In this document: piece after piece, positions 51,138 through 51,283 of the stretch | Layout of the letters: each line of letters begins with the position of its first letter | Position numbering within the stretch: position 1 is the stretch's first letter | NCBI GenBank assembly: GCA_036522275.1 | Contig: DATDGC010000087.1 | Coordinates: 1 to 51,283 of the forward strand | DNA from: JAHFRG01 sp036522275 | GTDB lineage: Bacteria; Pseudomonadota; Gammaproteobacteria; Burkholderiales; JAHFRG01 | Length of the DNA stretch: 51,283 nt | Reading direction: 5' to 3' | Translations under genes and position numbers: made by a program | Notes under the pieces: generated by a model | Seen by the model: only the letters and a program-made list of their open reading frames with translations | Databases searched by the model: none | Told to the model about the DNA's origin: nothing

Positions 51138-51283
51138 ATGAAACGAGAACGGGGCTTAACCATGACAGGCTTTCTGACATGGTCGGTTGTGCTTATCTTC
51201 GCGGCATTAATTGTGTTCAAACTGCTGCCCTTTTATCTTGAATACTTTTATGTGCAGAAAGCGATGGACGGCGTTGCCAAGGA
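51138..51283 (+). CDS. DUF4845-family membrane protein (partial, 3' end outside window)
   Basis: ATG at 51138 follows GGGAGG and starts 'MKRERGLTMTGFLTWSVVLI', a pilin-like N-terminal membrane helix (about 9-27), then 'LLPFYLEYFYVQKAMDGVAK' to the window edge (48 codons). This matches the DUF4845 proteins that sit between lepB and rnc in betaproteobacteria. Function is unknown. It begins nine bases after lepB and is surely in the same unit. Confidence 0.8.
   Translation, partial: MKRERGLTMTGFLTWSVVLIFAALIVFKLLPFYLEYFYVQKAMDGVAK

Noticed and set aside
1..51283. CRISPR arrays, tRNA or rRNA genes, integrases, phage genes
   Set aside because: No regular direct repeats with spacers, no tRNA cloverleaf, and no transposase or integrase motifs were seen by eye; a scan with dedicated tools could still reveal a small RNA gene.

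Overview
The window reads as a chromosomal segment of a betaproteobacterium, probably in or near the Nitrosomonadales; genus cannot be fixed from sequence alone. The argument rests on gene order: smc-zipA-ligA; rpsB-tsf-pyrH-frr-uppS-cdsA-dxr-rseP-bamA-skp-lpxD-fabZ-lpxA-lpxB-rnhB; and nadB (opposite strand), rpoE-rseA-rseB-mucD-lepA-lepB-DUF4845. Most of the window is dense core genome. No tRNA, rRNA, CRISPR array, transposase or prophage gene was seen.

Layout. 1-2173 (minus): a TPR/beta-barrel outer-membrane protein followed by a FecR-domain protein cut by the window edge. 2174-2471: promoter plus a REP-like repeat. 2472-8848 (minus): lysine/diaminopimelate genes dapC-dapD, then an unrecognised 265-aa protein paired with pilU, then dapE-prmB. 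8914-9311: a 398-bp MITE-like element with perfect 19-bp terminal inverted repeats, lying between dapC and a divergent EamA transporter. 10213-20147: queF (minus), smc-zipA-ligA, galU, then purine/methylthio salvage (hpt, mtnP) and def. 20155-23550 (minus): map-glnD. 23662-37988 (plus): a strong promoter and structured RNA leader feed rpsB-tsf, then translation, isoprenoid/undecaprenyl, phospholipid, outer-membrane assembly and lipid A genes in one long run. 37992-41555: CopD-like membrane protein, a divergent senB/senA pair that looks like selenoneine biosynthesis, and a SpoU-family RNA methyltransferase. 41562-44562: ppsR, YgfX-like protein, nadB. 44654-51283: the sigma-E envelope stress operon, then lepA-lepB and the start of a DUF4845 gene.

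The genes work together mainly around the envelope: sigma-E and its regulators (rpoE, rseA, rseB, mucD) sit 13 kb from rseP (the protease that frees sigma-E) and from BamA, Skp and the lipid A enzymes whose failure it senses. UppS, CdsA and Dxr supply the lipid carriers and precursors.

The most interesting non-coding signals are: (1) a multi-stem rpsB leader; (2) a close resemblance between one arm of that leader and the terminal repeat of the MITE-like element, with a third, solo copy at 42451; (3) a 14-codon open reading frame just before rpoE; (4) a terminator-like hairpin whose U-run ends five bases before the lepA start codon. Among coding signals, the senA/senB pair and the uncharacterised partner of pilU stand out. 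All assignments come from reading motifs and gene order by eye; no database search or folding program was run.
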